Shown: piece by piece, positions 7,840 to 16,000 of the stretch
How positions within the stretch are numbered: the stretch's first letter is position 1
Layout: each line of letters starts with the position of its first letter
Assembly: GCA_036558265.1 (NCBI GenBank)
Contig: DATBFY010000088.1
Span: 1-59,982, forward strand
Length of the DNA stretch: 59,982 nucleotides
Direction: 5' to 3'
Source: RYN-433 sp036558265
GTDB taxonomy: Bacteria; Planctomycetota; Phycisphaerae; Tepidisphaerales; Tepidisphaeraceae
Notes under the pieces: generated by a model
Told to the model about the DNA's origin: nothing
Seen by the model: only the letters and a program-made list of their open reading frames with translations
The model's database searches: none
Made by a program: the position numbers and the translations under genes

Positions 7840-9355
7840 ACGCGGATGCAACCGCGGCATCATAGCGGGAAATCATCTCGCGCAAACGGTCTTCGGGCTG
7901 GATCGCGAAGAACAGTTCGCGGTCGAAGACGGCCTTCTGGCGGAGCTGTTCGCGGGTCGCTTCCTCGAGGCGGGCCGACCATGCCTGAATTCCGGGCTCG
8001 GCGCGCTGTTGCGCGAGCCGCGCGTGCATCTGGAAGAAGAGTTCCCGCCGCTGCTCCGAACGGCGGGGCAGCGTCGCGATGCGCTGGACGAGGTCGCGCT
8101 TCTCGCGCGAGAACGATCCGTGGCGAAGGCGGCGCCCCTCCTGGAGGAGCGGGCGAAGACTGATCCGCCTCTGGCCCCGCGCCGCGGGGAAGTAGAGGGT
8201 AGCCGTCGTCACCGAGAAGCGCGGCGGCTCAATCCCGAAATGGCTGGCGATCAGGCGATCGGTCACCTGGTCGTAGCGTCCGCCGCCGATGCCGTGGACG
8301 AACTGATCCGCGAGCAGGAGCCGGAAGAACAGGGTCAACGTGAGCGCCCGCGGGGCGAGCCGCAGGTCGTGGGCACGGAGGAACGCCAGCAACGCCCCTG
8401 CAGCAGAAAAGCCCTGGGCGCGATCGTCCAGGACGAACGCATTCCCGTCCTGCGGCGCTTGGATCGTCCAGGTTTCGCCGTGGCGTTGCAGCAGCAGGCG
8501 GACGCGCGACTCGTTCGACACGTCGTCCAGCCAGAACGGCGCCTCGGCCTGGTCGGCGCTCACGTGCAGGTCCGGCATCGGCCGCCCGGGCGAGTGGATC
8601 CCCTGTTGGCGCCGATAGTCCGCAAGGGCCGCGTTGTACTGCCGGGCGAAGCGATCGGCGTTGGCAAGCAGGTGATGTACGAAGACCAGGTAAGGCTCGC
8701 ACGTCCACACGGGCGACATCAGCAGCGCGTGTTGGCGGAGGCCCAGGCCCCAGTCCAACTGGTGGATCGCGTTGGTGAGGCTTGCCGCCAGCGGGGGCTG
8801 TTCGATCGCCAGCCGCCTGAATTGCGCGAGCAGATCGTAAAGCGCGGGAACGAAATCCCACTCGCGGCCGGCATCCCGGATCGCCGATTCGATCTGATCC
8901 AGGTGCGCCGGCGATGGGCCGTCCAACATTCCCGTCCACGCGGCCGAGGTCAAGCGGTCGTCGTCGGTGATCGGCATCGAACCGCCGGGCCAGCGCAGGT
9001 GCAGGTGTTTCGGGGCGTCACTGTCCACGGCAAATCGCCACGGCTCGGCGCCGAGTCGTCCCGCGATTGCGTTGGTCAGGACGTCCTTCACCCAGACCCC
9101 CGGGTGGTACAACTCGGTTTGATGTCCGGTGGCGATCAGCGCCTGATCGTCGGCGGTGTGACCGATCCACTGTCGCTGGCGCTTGCGCAATTCACGAAGG
9201 GGAGTGTTCTGGATCAGCGCGTCGGCCGAGGCGAGCCGGCGCTGGTTCTCGCGCGTCTCGCGCAGGAGGGTCGATGCGTCAGGCCAGATCAGGATCTGCC
9301 CGTCATCGTCGGGGGCTTTCCAGTCGGCGTAGCCAGAGGGCGGGGAGGAGCTCAT
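7838..9355 (-). CDS. BshC-like protein (distant bacillithiol-synthesis ligase homologue)
   Basis: 505 residues. The IATGHQTELYHPGVWVKDVL segment (about 74-93) resembles the GQQ...TGP...K region of BshC, the enzyme that adds cysteine to GlcN-malate in bacillithiol synthesis. QFVHGIGGGRYDQVTDRLI and the long charged C-terminal helix also fit that family. Similarity is distant, so the thiol-ligase activity is uncertain. Its first codon overlaps the stop of the GT2 gene by four bases (ATGA), showing translational coupling. The neighbouring sugar enzymes make a glycosylated small molecule a reasonable guess for the pathway. Confidence 0.65.
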   Translation of the reverse strand: MSSSPPSGYADWKAPDDDGQILIWPDASTLLRETRENQRRLASADALIQNTPLRELRKRQRQWIGHTADDQALIATGHQTELYHPGVWVKDVLTNAIAGRLGAEPWRFAVDSDAPKHLHLRWPGGSMPITDDDRLTSAAWTGMLDGPSPAHLDQIESAIRDAGREWDFVPALYDLLAQFRRLAIEQPPLAASLTNAIHQLDWGLGLRQHALLMSPVWTCEPYLVFVHHLLANADRFARQYNAALADYRRQQGIHSPGRPMPDLHVSADQAEAPFWLDDVSNESRVRLLLQRHGETWTIQAPQDGNAFVLDDRAQGFSAAGALLAFLRAHDLRLAPRALTLTLFFRLLLADQFVHGIGGGRYDQVTDRLIASHFGIEPPRFSVTTATLYFPAARGQRRISLRPLLQEGRRLRHGSFSREKRDLVQRIATLPRRSEQRRELFFQMHARLAQQRAEPGIQAWSARLEEATREQLRQKAVFDRELFFAIQPEDRLREMISRYDAAVASA

Positions 9356-10137
9356 TCGCCGCAGAAACAGCTACAGATCGCGGGTTGATCGATCACCGCC
9401 GCGGCCGACGCCGACGATTTGACGGCGTCGTCCCTCATCCGCACCAGTTCGGCGTTGAGGACGTCCTTGTAATGGGCCAGGCGGATGCCGGCGTCGTCGA
9501 GCAACCCGCCGAAATGCCGCGTCGGATCGTTGTAGATCAGGCGCACGGGAATCTCGGTGATGCGGAGGCCCGCCTCGTACGCCCGCGGCCAGAACTGCAT
9601 CGGGAAGGCGTAACCGGTCTCGGAGAGGTTCAGCCGCCGCATCGATGGGACGCGGTGGGCCTTGAAGCCGCAGAACGAGTCGGTCAGGCGCCATTCGAAG
9701 AGGTCATTGAGCAGCGCCGTAACCGTGGCGTTGATCGCGCGGCGGTCGCCGGGGGGCAGGTCGTCTTCCTGGCTGGCGCGAAGGTAGCGCGACCCGCTGA
9801 TCAGGTCCCATCGGTCGGTTTGAATTTCGCGGATGAACTCGGGGATCATCTCCGGCTCGTGCTGCTCGTCGCAGTCCATCGTGATGACCCAGTCGTAGCC
9901 GTGGCGATTGGCGTAGCGGAACGCGTCGATCAGGCTTTGCCCGTAACCCCGATTGACGCAGTGTCGAATCAGGCGGATATCGGACCTTGCCGCCCGCTCA
10001 GAGAGGACGTCGGCGGTCCCGTCGGTGCTGCCGTCGTCGATCACGAGAATGTCATCGTGGAATCGGCGGACCTTATCCAGGACCGTCGAAACGTACTTCC
10101 GCTCGTTATAGACCGGGATCGCGATGAGCAGCCGCAC
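9352..10137 (-). CDS. Family 2 glycosyltransferase (DPM1-like)
   Basis: 261 residues, GT-A fold. LIAIPVYNERKYV opens the nucleotide-sugar site, VIDDGSTDGT is the classic GT2 motif, and MDCDEQHEPE is the DXD-type metal site. There is no membrane segment, so it resembles polyprenyl-phosphate mannosyl- or glucosyltransferases that work at the inner face of the membrane. It is the first gene of a reverse-strand operon (GT2, BshC-like, TIM barrel, DUF2064, response regulator). The tail is unusual in carrying a Cys pair (CSCFCGE), which may bind a metal or be redox-active. Confidence 0.85.
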   Translation of the reverse strand: MRLLIAIPVYNERKYVSTVLDKVRRFHDDILVIDDGSTDGTADVLSERAARSDIRLIRHCVNRGYGQSLIDAFRYANRHGYDWVITMDCDEQHEPEMIPEFIREIQTDRWDLISGSRYLRASQEDDLPPGDRRAINATVTALLNDLFEWRLTDSFCGFKAHRVPSMRRLNLSETGYAFPMQFWPRAYEAGLRITEIPVRLIYNDPTRHFGGLLDDAGIRLAHYKDVLNAELVRMRDDAVKSSASAAAVIDQPAICSCFCGE

Positions 10138-10378
10138 GCAACACTCCTTGCTGGTCGTCGGTTACCTCTGATGTCCGAGGCCATCGGTTATCTCATGATT
10201 TCCTGTCGAGTTACCGATGTTGATCCTAGACCTGCCATCGGACAGGGTCAACCGCGGATTCAACCGCGCCGCGCGGCGCCTGAGTTGACCGCTGCAAACG
10301 CCGGGCCGTATATTCGCCACGACCGTCCCGGCAGGCAGATTCGCCCGGGACGCGCGACCCCCCGGGACCAAGACAACC

Positions 10379-11407
10379 ATGTGCAGCAGTACCCACCGCC
10401 CGAATTCGATCGTACGTCTCACCCTGACCGCCGCCACGTTCGCGGGAGTCCTGTCGGGCCTCTTGTACGTCGCCGGCGGATGCGCCGGGCACGGCCAGGC
10501 GCAACGCAACGATGCCGCCCTCAAGGCTTACGTTCAGGGTGTTCTGGCTTACCAGCAGGGCGACACCGCCAAGGCCATGGTTGACCTTCAGGATGCGGTC
10601 AGCAAGAAGGACGACCTGGTGATGGCGCGATCGATGCTTGGCGACCTTTATCGCGCCAGGTCGGACTACGAGGCCGCCCGTCAGCAGTACGAGGCGGTTT
10701 CCCGACTCGACCCCTACGACTACCTCCACCACTATCACCTGGGCCTGGTCTACCAGTTCCTCAACCGGCTCCAGGAAGCGGCGGCCAGTTACCTCAAGGC
10801 ACTGGACCTTAAACCTGACGACGCCAAGTCGAACATGTCGCTGGGCACCGTGTACTTCGCGCTGAACCAGCCGCAGGAGGCGTTGAAGTACGCGCAGCGG
10901 GCGGTGGACCTCGATCCCAAGTCGGCCGCCGCGTGGGTCAACCTCGCGCTGATCCTTGACGCGAACAACCAGTTCCCGCAGGCGGAGCAGGCCTATCGCA
11001 AATCCCTGGATCTGGATTCGAAGAACCCGGTGACGACGCTGTACCTGGGCGAGAACCTGCTGTCGCAGAAGAAATACGATCAGGCTCGCAGCGTCTTCGG
11101 TGAACTGGTCAGGATTCAGGACTCGCCCCTGCACCGCAAGCGGTTCGGCGACGCGTATTTCGGCGAGGGCAACTTCGCCGAAGCGCTGAACCAGTACCAG
11201 GCGGCGCTCAAGCTGGATCCGGTTTACTACCCGGCCCTGAACGAGATCGGCGCCACCTACATCGCCGATTACGAGAAGGGCCTGGGCCTTGATGACGCCA
11301 AACGCAAATCGGCGTTAGACGTCTGGCAGCAGAGCCTCTCGATCAATCGTGCCCAGCCGCGCATCATGGCGCTGGTTCAGAAGTACTCCAAGGCGCCCGC
11401 GTTCTGA
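10379..11407 (+). CDS. TPR lipoprotein
   Basis: 342 residues. The N-terminal signal ends in a lipobox (YVAGGC), predicting a lipid-anchored protein facing the periplasm. Seven or more tetratricopeptide repeats follow from about residue 43 to 315, for example HYHLGLVYQFLNRLQEAAAS and AAWVNLALILDANNQFPQAE. TPR lipoproteins assemble or localise envelope complexes such as pili. It lies alone on the + strand, with a pseudouridine synthase starting 7 bases after its stop. Confidence 0.85.
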   Translation: MCSSTHRPNSIVRLTLTAATFAGVLSGLLYVAGGCAGHGQAQRNDAALKAYVQGVLAYQQGDTAKAMVDLQDAVSKKDDLVMARSMLGDLYRARSDYEAARQQYEAVSRLDPYDYLHHYHLGLVYQFLNRLQEAAASYLKALDLKPDDAKSNMSLGTVYFALNQPQEALKYAQRAVDLDPKSAAAWVNLALILDANNQFPQAEQAYRKSLDLDSKNPVTTLYLGENLLSQKKYDQARSVFGELVRIQDSPLHRKRFGDAYFGEGNFAEALNQYQAALKLDPVYYPALNEIGATYIADYEKGLGLDDAKRKSALDVWQQSLSINRAQPRIMALVQKYSKAPAF

Positions 11408-11414
11408 TACGCTC

Positions 11415-12173
11415 GTGCGTGGCTTGCCGCTCCCCAGACTTCAAATCCTCCTCGACACACCCGACCTGGTCGCGATCCAGAAACCGGCGGGCCTGGCGAC
11501 GATCCCCGGCCGGGGTGAGACGACCAGTGCCCTCGAACAGCTTGGCGCCCAGATCGGCCTGCCGTCATCGGGAACGAGCGATCCTCGCGTCCGCGTCGTC
11601 CACCGCCTGGACAAGGACACGTCGGGCGTGCTCCTGTTCGCCAAACACACGGCTGCCCAGCGGCACCTGTCACACCAGTTCCAGAACAACACGGTGCAGA
11701 AGGAGTACCTCGCCCTGGTCGCCGGTCGACCGAGTGAAGATGAAGGGCAGATCGACGCGCGGCTGGCCCCGAACCCGAAGAACCCCAAGCAGATGGCCGT
11801 CTCGAAACACGGGCGCCCGGCATTCACACTGTGGCGGATCGAGCAGCGGTTCCGCGCGCACACGCTGTTGCGCGTTTTCCCGCGGACCGGTAAGACCCAC
11901 CAGATCCGCGTCCATCTCAAGCACGCCGGGATGCCGCTGGCGGTCGATCCGCTCTACAACCCCGGCGCGCCGCCGCTGTTGCTCAGCTCATTCAAGCGCG
12001 ACTACCGCCCGACCCGCGCCGAGGCGGAGCGTCCCCTGATTGCGCGGCTGACGCTTCACGCCGAAAAATTACGATTCAAGGATCTCGCTAACGCCGAGGT
12101 CGAGATCGTGGCGCCCCTGCCCAAGGATTTCCGGGCGGCGGTGAACCAACTTGCCAAGCTTGTCGGACGGTAG
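11415..12173 (+). CDS. RluA-family pseudouridine synthase
   Basis: A protein of about 252 residues. The catalytic motif HRLDKDTSGVLLFAK carries the nucleophilic Asp. LVAGRP, and RTGKTHQIRVHLKHAGMPL near residue 160, are typical for the RluA/RluC/RluD group, which convert uridine to pseudouridine in 23S rRNA or tRNA. No N-terminal S4 domain is seen. The start is uncertain: I use GTG 11415, just after the upstream stop, and TTG 11427 is possible. It converges on argF, 12 bases away. Confidence 0.87.
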   Translation: MRGLPLPRLQILLDTPDLVAIQKPAGLATIPGRGETTSALEQLGAQIGLPSSGTSDPRVRVVHRLDKDTSGVLLFAKHTAAQRHLSHQFQNNTVQKEYLALVAGRPSEDEGQIDARLAPNPKNPKQMAVSKHGRPAFTLWRIEQRFRAHTLLRVFPRTGKTHQIRVHLKHAGMPLAVDPLYNPGAPPLLLSSFKRDYRPTRAEAERPLIARLTLHAEKLRFKDLANAEVEIVAPLPKDFRAAVNQLAKLVGR

Positions 12174-12185
12174 TACCTCGACCGA

Positions 12186-13106
12186 TCACTGCCCCCCCAT
12201 GAGCACCGCCAGCAACCCCTTTTGAAAATGCAACCGGTTTGCCGCCTCGGGGAAGACCAGCGATTGCGGTCCCTCCAGCACGCCTTCGCTGATCTCATAT
12301 CCCCGGTATGCGGGCAGGCAGTGCAGCACGACGGCGTGTTTGGGCGCGACGGCCAGGAGCCGCTCGTCCACCATAAAACCGTGGAAATCGCGCTGCCGCT
12401 GCTGTTTCTGCGCCTCCTGGCCCATGCTGACCCACGTGTCGGTGACGATCACGTCGGCATCGCGGACGGCGTCCTCGGGGTCGCGGCTGGGCACGAAGTC
12501 CAGTTCCGGGACCCGGGCCATGATCTGGTCCACGTCCTCGCCGGTGAACTCGTACCCCGCCGGCGACGCCAGCACGAACCGCATCGCGAACCGCCCGCAG
12601 GCTTCGGCAAGCGAGCGTGCGACGTTATTACCGTCTCCGACGAACGTCATCGTCCGGCCCTTGAGGTTGCCGAAGTGCTCCTCGACGGTCATCAGATCGG
12701 TCATGGCCTGGCAGGGGTGACTGAAATCCGTCAGGCCGTTGATCACCGGGACGTTTCCGAAATGCGCGAGGCGCTCGACCTTTGAGTGCTCGAACGTGCG
12801 GGCCATGATCCCGTCGCACATGCCCGAGAGCACGCGGGCGACGTCCTGCACCGGCTCGCGCTTGTCGAGGCCGACCTCCTCGTCGCGCAGCAGAAGGCCG
12901 CTGCCCCCCAGGTGCGTCATCGCCACGGCGAAGCTCACGCGGGTGCGCAGGCTTGGCTTCTCGAAGATCATCGCCAGCGTTTTGCCCGCAAGCAGCGGGT
13001 CGTTGCGCCCGGTTTCCTCGTGCTGCTTTTTCAGACGCCTGGCGACGTCCAAGAGGTGCCGAAGCTCGTCGGCAGTGTGGTCGGCGATGTTGATGAAATG
13101 TTTCAT
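12186..13106 (-). CDS. argF: Ornithine carbamoyltransferase
   Basis: 306 residues, the usual length. It makes citrulline from ornithine and carbamoyl phosphate in arginine synthesis. The carbamoyl-phosphate loop is FEKPSLRTR (SLRTR at 52-56), with FSHPCQAMTD for phosphate binding, DTWVSMG for ornithine binding, and LHCLPAYRGYEI carrying the HCLP catalytic motif. All key residues are present. It lies downstream of argB on the same strand, 74 bases away, with a heptamer repeat between them. The ATG at 13106 starts the family-typical MKHF. Confidence 0.96.
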   Translation of the reverse strand: MKHFINIADHTADELRHLLDVARRLKKQHEETGRNDPLLAGKTLAMIFEKPSLRTRVSFAVAMTHLGGSGLLLRDEEVGLDKREPVQDVARVLSGMCDGIMARTFEHSKVERLAHFGNVPVINGLTDFSHPCQAMTDLMTVEEHFGNLKGRTMTFVGDGNNVARSLAEACGRFAMRFVLASPAGYEFTGEDVDQIMARVPELDFVPSRDPEDAVRDADVIVTDTWVSMGQEAQKQQRQRDFHGFMVDERLLAVAPKHAVVLHCLPAYRGYEISEGVLEGPQSLVFPEAANRLHFQKGLLAVLMGGQ

Positions 13107-13113
13107 GGTCAAA

Positions 13114-13168
13114 GGGTTCAGGGTTCAGGGTTCAGAGAACAGGCCCTTCCGACCTGAACCCTGAACCC
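13114..13168. repeat. Heptamer array with inverted copy between argB and argF
   Basis: GGGTTCA occurs three times perfectly at 13114-13134. Two copies of its complement (TGAACCC) lie at 13155-13168. The two arms (15 bases each at 13121-13135 and 13154-13168) could pair into a hairpin with an 18-base loop in the argB-argF message. It may attenuate argF or only be a genomic repeat. Confidence 0.7.
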
Positions 13169-13180
13169 GGACCTTGAACG

Positions 13181-14059
13181 CTAAAGAACGATTTCGGTCC
13201 CAATCCCCGCCTCGGTATAGATCTCCAGGAGCAGGGAATGCGGGATGCGGCCGTCGATGATGTGGGCCTTGCCGACGCCCGCCTGCAGCGCGGTGATGCA
13301 CGCTTCGACCTTGGGCAGCATGCCGCTGGAGATCGTGCCCTTCTTGACCATCTCCTGCACCGCGCTCACGTCCAGGTGGGGTACGCGGCTCTCGGGGTCC
13401 TTGGGGTCCGAGCGGATGCCGTGGGTGTCGGAGATGATGACCAGCTTCTCGGCCTTCATGGCGGCGGCGACGGCGCCGGCGGCGGTGTCGGCGTTGACGT
13501 TCAACCGCCCGCCCGCATTGTCGCGCGAGATCGTCGCGATCACCGGGATCGCGTCGGCCTGCACCAGCAGTTGCAGGAGCCGCGCGTTCACGCTTTTGAC
13601 CTCTCCCACCAGTCCCAGGTCGATCCGGCGGCCGTCCTCGCCCTGCAGGTAGGTCTTCTCGGCGAAGAGCACGTTGCTCGACAGTGAGTGGAGGCCCATC
13701 GCCTCGCACCCCTGGCTCTGGATGAAGTTGACGATGAAGCGGTTGATCTGGTTGCAGAGTACGTGCTCGGCGATCGCGATCGTCCGCTCGTCGGTGTAGC
13801 GGCGGCCCTGCACCCATTGGGGGACCAGGCCCGCCTTCTCCATCGCGTCGTTGATCGCCTTGCCGCCGCCGTGGACGATGACCGGCTGCATGCCGACGTA
13901 GTTCATGAAGACGATGTCGGCGAGGATGGTGGAGAGGGCCTCCTCGTCGTCCATGATCGAACCGCCCACCTTGACGACGACGACCTTGTCGTGGAACCGC
14001 TGGATGTACGACAGCGCCTCAACGAGCGCCGCCGCCTTGGGGATTGCCGCATCGATCAT
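13181..14059 (-). CDS. argB: Acetylglutamate kinase
   Basis: 292 residues. It phosphorylates N-acetylglutamate in the second step of arginine synthesis. VVVKVGGSIMD forms the phosphate-binding loop, VIVHGGGKAIN binds acetylglutamate, and LNVNADTAAGAVAAAMKAEK is the nucleotide-binding region with the conserved NADTAAG. The N-terminal helix (IDAAIPKAAALVEALSYI) is of the kind linked to hexameric, arginine-inhibited enzymes. That inhibition is inference. Start ATG 14059 follows a good promoter, and argF is downstream in the same operon. Confidence 0.96.
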   Translation of the reverse strand: MIDAAIPKAAALVEALSYIQRFHDKVVVVKVGGSIMDDEEALSTILADIVFMNYVGMQPVIVHGGGKAINDAMEKAGLVPQWVQGRRYTDERTIAIAEHVLCNQINRFIVNFIQSQGCEAMGLHSLSSNVLFAEKTYLQGEDGRRIDLGLVGEVKSVNARLLQLLVQADAIPVIATISRDNAGGRLNVNADTAAGAVAAAMKAEKLVIISDTHGIRSDPKDPESRVPHLDVSAVQEMVKKGTISSGMLPKVEACITALQAGVGKAHIIDGRIPHSLLLEIYTEAGIGTEIVL

Positions 14060-14097
14060 CGCAGGACTGCTCTTTCGCAAACGAGGAAAAGGGGGCA

Positions 14098-14126
14098 AGT
14101 GTAAAAACCGACACGCGACGTGTCAA
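14098..14126 (-). promoter_or_regulatory. Sigma-70-type promoter of argB, with palindrome
   Basis: On the reverse strand TTGACA (14126-14121), 17 bases, TACACT (14103-14098). A perfect palindrome with a 3-base centre, GACACG-CGA-CGTGTC at 14110-14124, overlaps the -35 box and the spacer, where a repressor could act. The argB start codon is 38 bases from the -10 box. Confidence 0.65.
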
Positions 14127-14193
14127 AACGCAGAGCCTGTTCGGATTCCCTCGATTCGTTGCAAAATATCGATGCCGGCCCGATCATGAAGTG

Positions 14194-15999
14194 ATGCCAG
14201 ACCATGTGATCTGGAGCACTTCTCGAGGGCTTTTTGTGCAATGGAAACCAGGGGCAGCCTTTGGCCTGGTCCTTTCCACGGCGGCGCTGTTGGTGACCGC
14301 GGTGGGGTGCGACCGTCCGACAAAGCCGGGCGCGACGACGGCGACTGCTGCATCGCCGGCGGACCACCCGCGGGGCGAATGGTTCGAGGAGATTGGCGCG
14401 ACGCGCGGTCTTCATTTCGTCCAGGAGTGCGGGGCAGGCGGGCGTTATTCGCTTCCCGAAGTCATCGGGTCGGGCGCGGCCCTGTTCGACTATGACAATG
14501 ACGGTCGTTTGGATGTGCTGTTGATCCAGAACGGCGGGCCCGACTCCTCCGCCCGGAACAAGCTCTTCCATCAGGAACCCGACGGGAGCTTTCGCGATGT
14601 CAGCGCGGGCTGCGGGCTTGACCGCAGCGGGCGCGGCATGGGCGTGGCGATCGGGGACGTGAACAATGACGGGCTGCCTGACGTGGTTCTGACCGGATAC
14701 GGCGGCGCGCGGCTGCTCATCAACCGGGGCAACGGCCGCTTCGAGGACGTCACGCACGACGCCGGGTTGGACATTCCCGGGTGGTCGGTCTCGGCTTCCT
14801 TCTGCGACTTCGACCGCGACGGGTGGCTGGATCTGGCGGTCGTGCGTTACGTGGCGTACACCGAATCGACGCGCTGGACCGACGTTTCGGGCCAACCCGA
14901 ATACGCGCCGCCGCTTCTGTTCGCCGGATCGAGTGCGCGCGTGTATCGCAATCTCGGCCGTATGGGCAATGTTGTGCGGTTTGAGGACGTCAGTTTCCCT
15001 TGCGGCATCGGTCGGGTCGCCGGACCGGGTCTGGGTATCGCCTGCGCCGACTTCGACGGCGACGGCTGGCCTGACGTGCTGATCGCCAACGACGGCGCGG
15101 CCAACCAACTCTGGATCAACCAGCGCAATTTCACGTTCCGCGAAGAGGCGCTGTCGCGCGGGCTGGCGCTCAACGCCAACGGCGTGCCGCAGGCGAACAT
15201 GGGCGTCGCGATGGCAGACCTGACGGGCGCCGGGCTCTTCGACGTCTACATCACGCACCTGACCGAGGAATCCAACGTCTTGTGGCGGCAGGGGCCGGCG
15301 GGGTTCTTCGAGGACCGAACCGCAGCCAGCTGGCTGGCATCCCCGCTGTGGCGCGGCACGGGTTTCGGCGCAGTCTTTGCCGACTTCGACAACGACGGCC
15401 AGGCGGATCTGGCAGTGGTGAACGGCCGTGTTCGGCGGTCGCGGATCGATGCGCGCACCGTTGCGGGCGATTATTGGGCGCCTTATCGCGAGCGGAACCA
15501 GATCTTTCGCAACCAGGGCGGCGCGCAATTTGGCGACATCTCCGACGTGAATCCGGCGTTCTGCTCGATCCCCAATGTTGGGCGCGGACTGGCGTGCGGC
15601 GACATCGACAATGACGGCGGCATCGACCTGCTGGTGACCGCCCTCAATGCCCCCGCCAGGCTTTACCGCAATGTCGCCCCGCGGCGCGGGCACTGGCTGG
15701 TGGTGCGGGCGATCGATCCGGCGCTGGGCGGCCGCGACGCATACGGGGCACACGTCATGCTCAAAACCGACGGCTCTGAGCGGCACGGCTGGGTTAATCC
15801 GGGGTACAGTTACGCCTCCAGCAATGACCCGCGCGTGCATTTTGGCCTGGGCGACGCCGCCCGGTTCGATTCCATCGACATGATCTGGCCTGACGGGCTG
15901 CGCGAGCGTTTCGACGGCGGGGCGGCCGATCGGCTGGTCGTCCTGGCGCGCGGTACGGGACGCCGGCAGTCGCCCGCCACACGATCGACCGTGAATTGA
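14194..15999 (+). CDS. CRTAC/UnbV-type FG-GAP repeat lipoprotein
   Basis: 601 residues. The signal ends in a lipobox (VTAVGC), so it is probably lipid-anchored on the outer face of a membrane. Seven FG-GAP/VCBS repeats with calcium loops follow, such as DYDNDGRLDVL, DVNNDGLPDVV, DFDRDGWLDLA, DFDNDGQADLA and DIDNDGGIDLL; together they build a beta-propeller. The C-terminal 90 residues (GRDAYGAHVML onward) match the ASPIC/UnbV domain. Such proteins are abundant in planctomycetes and probably bind surface ligands. ATG 14194 gives the signal peptide. The next gene starts one base after the stop, so the two are one transcription unit. Confidence 0.87.
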   Translation: MPDHVIWSTSRGLFVQWKPGAAFGLVLSTAALLVTAVGCDRPTKPGATTATAASPADHPRGEWFEEIGATRGLHFVQECGAGGRYSLPEVIGSGAALFDYDNDGRLDVLLIQNGGPDSSARNKLFHQEPDGSFRDVSAGCGLDRSGRGMGVAIGDVNNDGLPDVVLTGYGGARLLINRGNGRFEDVTHDAGLDIPGWSVSASFCDFDRDGWLDLAVVRYVAYTESTRWTDVSGQPEYAPPLLFAGSSARVYRNLGRMGNVVRFEDVSFPCGIGRVAGPGLGIACADFDGDGWPDVLIANDGAANQLWINQRNFTFREEALSRGLALNANGVPQANMGVAMADLTGAGLFDVYITHLTEESNVLWRQGPAGFFEDRTAASWLASPLWRGTGFGAVFADFDNDGQADLAVVNGRVRRSRIDARTVAGDYWAPYRERNQIFRNQGGAQFGDISDVNPAFCSIPNVGRGLACGDIDNDGGIDLLVTALNAPARLYRNVAPRRGHWLVVRAIDPALGGRDAYGAHVMLKTDGSERHGWVNPGYSYASSNDPRVHFGLGDAARFDSIDMIWPDGLRERFDGGAADRLVVLARGTGRRQSPATRSTVN

Positions 16000-16000
16000 C

